Source of the DNA: Dokdonia sinensis
GTDB taxonomy: Bacteria > Bacteroidota > Bacteroidia > Flavobacteriales > Flavobacteriaceae
Direction: 5' to 3'
Assembly: GCF_003688895.1 (NCBI RefSeq)
Contig: NZ_REFV01000013.1
Span: 62,001 to 126,000, forward strand
DNA length: 64,000 nucleotides
The position numbers and the translations under genes were made by a program. Positions 60,546-64,000 of the stretch are shown here, in pieces; the stretch's first letter is position 1, and the number at the start of each line of letters is the position of its first letter. The notes beneath the pieces were generated by a model. That model worked only from the letters and a program-made list of their open reading frames with translations. It searched no databases and had not been told where the DNA came from.

Positions 60546-61978
60546 TAAAATTGAAAGTAAATGAATTCTTCCTGCGGTCCACCGTAGCGTATGATGAGAA
60601 ATACTAACCCATAATATACTAACCAGCGCACGGGTTTTTTATAATGAGATTCTAGTTGCTGGAGCGGGTGATCCTTTGTTCTGGTCAAATATTCTGCAAG
60701 CAGTAAAATTCCTAGGACTCCTATTTTCCAGCCTATCACAAGATCAAAACCATCTATATCCCACGAAGTAAACATCCTCATTATCATTTCCCAAGCCGAT
60801 GCAATATCTGCCGATCTAAAAAATATCATCCCTATAATAAGCATCAAAATAAAGTGAGTACGACCTATTATCGGGTTCTTAAATAAAAAGCTACGTACAT
60901 TTTTCTTTGTCCCGTTTACTTTTATAGGAATGGATTCAAACCAAAGTATAAGCGCCTGACTAATTCCAAAAAGCAAAAACGTCCAGTTTGCCCCGTGCCA
61001 GAAACCCATAAGTGTCATTGTGAGCATAAGCGCGTTAAAACGGTTAATCTGTGTACGTTTTTTATTTTGTAAAAATGGAACGTAAACATAATCCCTAAAC
61101 CATTTAGACAGCGTGATGTGCCATCTATCCCAGAAACTTGAGACATTCTTAACGAGATAGGGAAGTTTAAAATTAATACTCAACTCAAAGCCGAACATTT
61201 TTGCCGTCCCGCGCGCTATATCCGTATATCCAGAAAAATCACAATACATCTGGAAGAAAAACAGCAACGCACCATAAATGATTTCTGGACTTGAGAAGTT
61301 TTCTGGATGAGCATAAATGGCAAAGACAGCAACGGCGAGATTATCTGCCACGACCATCTTTTTAAAGAGCCCCCATAATATAAGGCGCAATCCTTCGGTG
61401 GCATATTGATAGTTAAACTTTCGTCTGTTTGCAAACTGTGGGAGCAACCTAGAAGCTCTTTCGATGGGCCCCGCCACGAGTTGCGGGAAGAAGCTTACAA
61501 AACATAAAAATTGAAGCAAATTGTCTGAAGCAGAAATTTTTCCTTTATACACATCTACCGTATAACTTATGGTCTGGAAGGTATAGAAGCTCAACCCAAC
61601 AGGAACCAGAATATTAAGTGTGGTAAAAGTGTTCTCCGGAATATCGAAAAGCATTTTTAAATTGTCCAGAAAGAAATTATAATATTTGAAAATAAACAGT
61701 ACGCCCAGGTTCCAAATCAGGCTGGTATATAATATGTAGGTCGCTTGTTTATCTTTTTTACGCTTTCGCGAAAGCGTAATTAATCTGCCCGCACCATAAT
61801 CTACAATAGAGCTCAAGAAAATCAATATAAGAAACCTCCAGTCCCAAACACCATAAAAGAAATAGCTCGCTCCGAGAATGAGCATATTTTGCGCTCGCAA
61901 TCGTGATGGTCCTATGGCCCAATAGAGCAAAAAGACGATCGGGAGAAACAGGCCAAAATCAAAGGAGTTAAATAACAA
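60545..61978 (-). CDS. MBOAT-family O-acyltransferase
   Basis: An inner-membrane O-acyltransferase (AlgI/DltB-like) with about 11 helices and the conserved His in MGFWHGANWTFLLFG. I place the start at a TTG at 61978 (MLFNSFDFGLFLPIVFLLYW, 477 residues), the usual family start; an earlier TTG at 62014 lies in the upstream terminator and would add 12 residues. A palindrome copy (61758-61779, the longest in the window at 22 bp) is read TLSRKRKK in a cytoplasmic loop. Together with the SGNH gene it probably modifies an exopolysaccharide or cell-wall glycan. Confidence 0.88.
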   Translation of the reverse strand: MLFNSFDFGLFLPIVFLLYWAIGPSRLRAQNMLILGASYFFYGVWDWRFLILIFLSSIVDYGAGRLITLSRKRKKDKQATYILYTSLIWNLGVLFIFKYYNFFLDNLKMLFDIPENTFTTLNILVPVGLSFYTFQTISYTVDVYKGKISASDNLLQFLCFVSFFPQLVAGPIERASRLLPQFANRRKFNYQYATEGLRLILWGLFKKMVVADNLAVAVFAIYAHPENFSSPEIIYGALLFFFQMYCDFSGYTDIARGTAKMFGFELSINFKLPYLVKNVSSFWDRWHITLSKWFRDYVYVPFLQNKKRTQINRFNALMLTMTLMGFWHGANWTFLLFGISQALILWFESIPIKVNGTKKNVRSFLFKNPIIGRTHFILMLIIGMIFFRSADIASAWEMIMRMFTSWDIDGFDLVIGWKIGVLGILLLAEYLTRTKDHPLQQLESHYKKPVRWLVYYGLVFLIIRYGGPQEEFIYFQF

Positions 61979-62012
61979 GTGTTCCAATTTGGGTCGCAAT
62001 ATACCCCAAAAC

Positions 62013-62040
62013 AAAAAAAGCCCGAAATGAATCGGGCTTT
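62013..62040 (-). terminator. Terminator of the M42 peptidase gene
   Basis: AAAGCCCGA/TCGGGCTTT stem of 9 bp with a 6-base loop and a run of seven T on the reverse strand. Confidence 0.85.
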
Positions 62041-62058
62041 GTAATCAATTTTTAAACA

Positions 62059-63147
62059 TCATTCGAAGTAACTAAAAGTCTCTCCGTCCTTAATTGTGAG
62101 TAACGTCTCATATATAAGTTTAATGACATTTTCCACATCATCGCGATGTACCATTTCCACGGTAGTATGCATATAACGTAGAGGTAAAGAGATTAAGGCA
62201 CTCGCCACACCGCTACCACTATAGGCAAAAGCGTCTGTGTCCGTACCTGTAGCTCTGGATAGTGCCGCACGTTGGAAAGGGATTTTATTCTTTTCGGCAG
62301 TTTCTGTAATTCTATCACGTAGTTTTTGTTGTACGGCAGGAGCATAGGCTACAACAGGGCCTTTACCTATTTCTGCATGTCCTTGTTTTTTCATTTCTAT
62401 CATCGGAGTGGTCGTGTCGTGTGTTACATCTGTCACGATGGCAACATTGGGCTTGATGCGCTCTGCGATCATCTGTGCCCCGCGTAGACCTATTTCCTCC
62501 TGAACAGAGTTTGTGATGTACAGCCCAAATGGTAATTTTTTCTTGTTCTCTTTTAATAAACGCGCTACTTGTGCAATCATAAACCCACCTGCACGGTTAT
62601 CAATTGCGCGACATACAAATTTATCGGAATTGAGTATATGGAAAGAATCTGGGTAGGTAATCACACATCCTACGTGAACACCCATTTTTTCTACTTCAGC
62701 TTTGTCCTTTGCACCTATGTCTATAAATATATTATCAGGTTTGGGAGCTTCTTCCTTTGATTTGTTACGAGTATGAATCGCTGGCCAGCCAAAAACACCT
62801 TTTACAATACCGTCTTTAGTATGTATATCTACAATTTTAGAAGGGGCAATCTGGTGGTCACTACCACCGTTGCGTATTACATAAATGAGACCATTATCAG
62901 CGATGTAGTTAACATACCAAGAAATTTCATCTGCGTGTCCCTCTATAACAACTTTGTATTTTGCTTTTGGATTTATGACCGCGACTGCAGTTCCATAAGT
63001 ATCTGTTATAAACTCATCTACGTATGGTTTCAGGTAATCCATCCATAATTTTTGACCATCCCATTCATAACCGGTTGGTGCAGCGTTGTTTAGATAACGC
63101 TCTAAGAAGTCGAGTGACTTTTTATCAAGAATACTTTTTTTTGCCAT
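62059..63147 (-). CDS. M42-family aminopeptidase
   Basis: Dinuclear metalloaminopeptidase, 362 residues from the ATG at 63147 (MAKKSILDKKSLDF); the longer frame to 63186 adds 13 residues without family resemblance. Metal and catalytic residues are visible in EGHADEISW (His), CRAIDNRAGG (Asp), SVQEEIGLRGA (Glu-Glu), TDVTHDTTTP (Asp) and YMHTTVEMVHRDDV (His). Cytoplasmic peptide degradation is likely. It neighbours a DUF4294 gene transcribed away from it. Confidence 0.92.
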   Translation of the reverse strand: MAKKSILDKKSLDFLERYLNNAAPTGYEWDGQKLWMDYLKPYVDEFITDTYGTAVAVINPKAKYKVVIEGHADEISWYVNYIADNGLIYVIRNGGSDHQIAPSKIVDIHTKDGIVKGVFGWPAIHTRNKSKEEAPKPDNIFIDIGAKDKAEVEKMGVHVGCVITYPDSFHILNSDKFVCRAIDNRAGGFMIAQVARLLKENKKKLPFGLYITNSVQEEIGLRGAQMIAERIKPNVAIVTDVTHDTTTPMIEMKKQGHAEIGKGPVVAYAPAVQQKLRDRITETAEKNKIPFQRAALSRATGTDTDAFAYSGSGVASALISLPLRYMHTTVEMVHRDDVENVIKLIYETLLTIKDGETFSYFE

Positions 63148-63215
63148 TGAATTAATTTTTTCTAAAAGTACATATATTATAGACAATGTCTTTTCGTTAT
63201 GGGAGGAACAATGTT

Positions 63216-63223
63216 TAATTTTG
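63216..63223 (+). promoter_or_regulatory. -7 element for the DUF4294 gene
   Basis: TAATTTTG (TAnnTTTG match) 31 bases before the ATG at 63255. An imperfect TTTTCGCTTAAAGCGAAAG inverted repeat follows at 63231-63249, between the box and the gene. Confidence 0.4.
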
Positions 63224-63254
63224 GTATAGTTTTCGCTTAAAGCGAAAGAGAAAA

Positions 63255-63947
63255 ATGCGTAATCAACTCCTGTATATAGTAACCTTCTTGCTTCCCTTTT
63301 TAGGAATTGCTCAAGACACCATTGTCTCTCCAGACAATAATGAGTATGAATACTATATTATACAAGGCGATACGATCCCTCGGGATTTCATCGGGCTTGA
63401 GGAAGTCATTATATTTAAAAAACTTAAGTTTGATGGTAAAGAGGATCGCCGTCGCTATCTAATTCTCCGTAGGAAGACCCGTAAGGTATATCCCTTTGCA
63501 AAACTCGCCTCAGAGCGGTTAACCGAACTTAACAATCGTCTGGATAGTATAGAAGGTAAGCGCGCAAAAAAGAAATACACAAAAATTATCCATAAATATC
63601 TCGAAGGAGAATTCTCAGACCAGCTCAAGAAGCTCACCCGTACAGAAGGTCAGATTCTTGTGAAGCTCATCCATAGACAAACTGGAGAGACCACATTTGA
63701 TCTCGTAAAAAGACTGCGTAGTGGTTGGAAGGCATTTTGGTATAATACTACGGCTAGTATGTTTGATATTTCGCTGAAGGAAGAGTTTAACCCCAAGGAA
63801 GTCGAGGAGGACTATCTTATAGAAGATATTTTGCAACGATCATTTCAATCGGGTATTTTGAAAGCTCAGGAAACAGCTCTTGATTTCACCTATATAGAGT
63901 TGTCTAATAAATGGAAGGACTTGCCCATAGAGAAGAATAAGGAGTAA
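63255..63947 (+). CDS. DUF4294-type secreted protein
   Basis: A 230-residue protein with signal peptide MRNQLLYIVTFLLPFLGIAQ followed by YYIIQGDTIPRDFIGLEEVIIFKKLKF and a very basic helical stretch (RRRYLILRRKTRKVYPFAKLASERL). This resembles the Bacteroidetes DUF4294 family, of unknown function. Complete in the window. Confidence 0.75.
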   Translation: MRNQLLYIVTFLLPFLGIAQDTIVSPDNNEYEYYIIQGDTIPRDFIGLEEVIIFKKLKFDGKEDRRRYLILRRKTRKVYPFAKLASERLTELNNRLDSIEGKRAKKKYTKIIHKYLEGEFSDQLKKLTRTEGQILVKLIHRQTGETTFDLVKRLRSGWKAFWYNTTASMFDISLKEEFNPKEVEEDYLIEDILQRSFQSGILKAQETALDFTYIELSNKWKDLPIEKNKE

Positions 63948-64000
63948 TTCCATAATTTTAAATCCTTTTCCCCGCTTTCACGTAAGCCCTTTTAGGTTTT
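63948..64000. other. End of window after the DUF4294 gene
   Basis: Short spacer with a decayed palindrome (CCGCTTTCACGTAAGC, about 63972-63987). No gene. Confidence 0.5.

Noticed and set aside
3445-61773. TTTCGCGAAA as an ordinary transcription-factor operator
   Set aside because: About three quarters of the copies are inside coding sequence far from starts, which is not how a promoter operator is distributed.
62013-62014. MBOAT start at 62014
   Set aside because: This TTG lies inside the terminator hairpin of the upstream gene and adds residues not typical of the family; the TTG at 61978 gives the usual MLFNSF start.
1-64000. tRNA, rRNA or known riboswitch genes
   Set aside because: I looked for cloverleaf-like ends (CCA, GTTCGA loops) and rRNA motifs in the spacers and found none; a covariance-model search would be decisive.

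Overview
The window is a continuous stretch of chromosome from a member of the Bacteroidetes, most likely a marine Flavobacteriaceae (a Dokdonia/Krokinobacter-like relative is possible, but the genus is a guess). The evidence is the N-succinyl-type arginine locus (GNAT-argG-argC-proC-argD-argF'), DUF4294- and DUF2853-type proteins, promoters of the TAnnTTTG type, A-rich translation starts without strong Shine-Dalgarno sequences, and many secreted or lipoprotein genes of flavobacterial style. I saw no rRNA, tRNA, CRISPR array, prophage or complete insertion sequence.

Layout: 1-5971 glycogen metabolism (end of glgA, glgC, glgB, a GH31 alpha-glucosidase). 6007-9581 an M48 lipoprotein protease, a UMF1-type MFS transporter and a class 3 aldehyde dehydrogenase. 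9960-17364 branched-chain amino acid genes ilvD-ilvB-ilvN-ilvC-ilvA. 17367-21566 a reverse-strand secreted group (SMP-30-like propeller, six-hairpin glycosidase lipoprotein, unknown lipoprotein). 22008-31478 a nearly complete arginine locus (GNAT, argG, argC, proC, argD, argF', argB, argE, argH). 31558-35965 leuA-leuC-leuD-leuB on the reverse strand. 36084-47000 mixed housekeeping genes (unknown helical protein, EamA transporter, RluA-type pseudouridine synthase, panB, sdaA, GNAT, CPBP protease, Crp/Fnr regulator, PagL-like protein). 47391-49295 dnaK. 49447-51253 small reverse-strand genes. 51333-54644 menaquinone genes (MenI-like thioesterase, menF, menD), with menB at 58783. The rest holds a CvfB-like S1 protein, a C1 peptidase, an SGNH/MBOAT acyltransferase pair, an M42 peptidase and a DUF4294 protein. 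Most of the window is therefore anabolic: IlvD, IlvB/N and IlvC make 2-ketoisovalerate, which feeds the LeuACDB genes and PanB, while the arginine and menaquinone genes form their own clusters.

The most striking feature is not a gene. A perfect palindrome, TTTCGCGAAA (commonly inside CGCTTTCGCGAAAGCG), occurs 31 times by eye, about once per 2 kb, where chance predicts about 0.1. Twenty-three copies lie inside reading frames, where they encode AFAKA, LSRKR or RFRES in otherwise unrelated proteins; two of these are in signal peptides and one forms a protein C-terminus. Two copies are themselves split by other short repeats. A second family of REP-like hairpins sits directly before the start codons of ilvB, ilvC, ilvA, argG, argC, proC, argH, leuB and an EamA gene, always in the same orientation relative to the gene. 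A third structure is a five-unit array with a period of 83-85 bp at 55129-55536. These layers of small repeats in an otherwise ordinary chromosome are the best candidate for an undescribed system.
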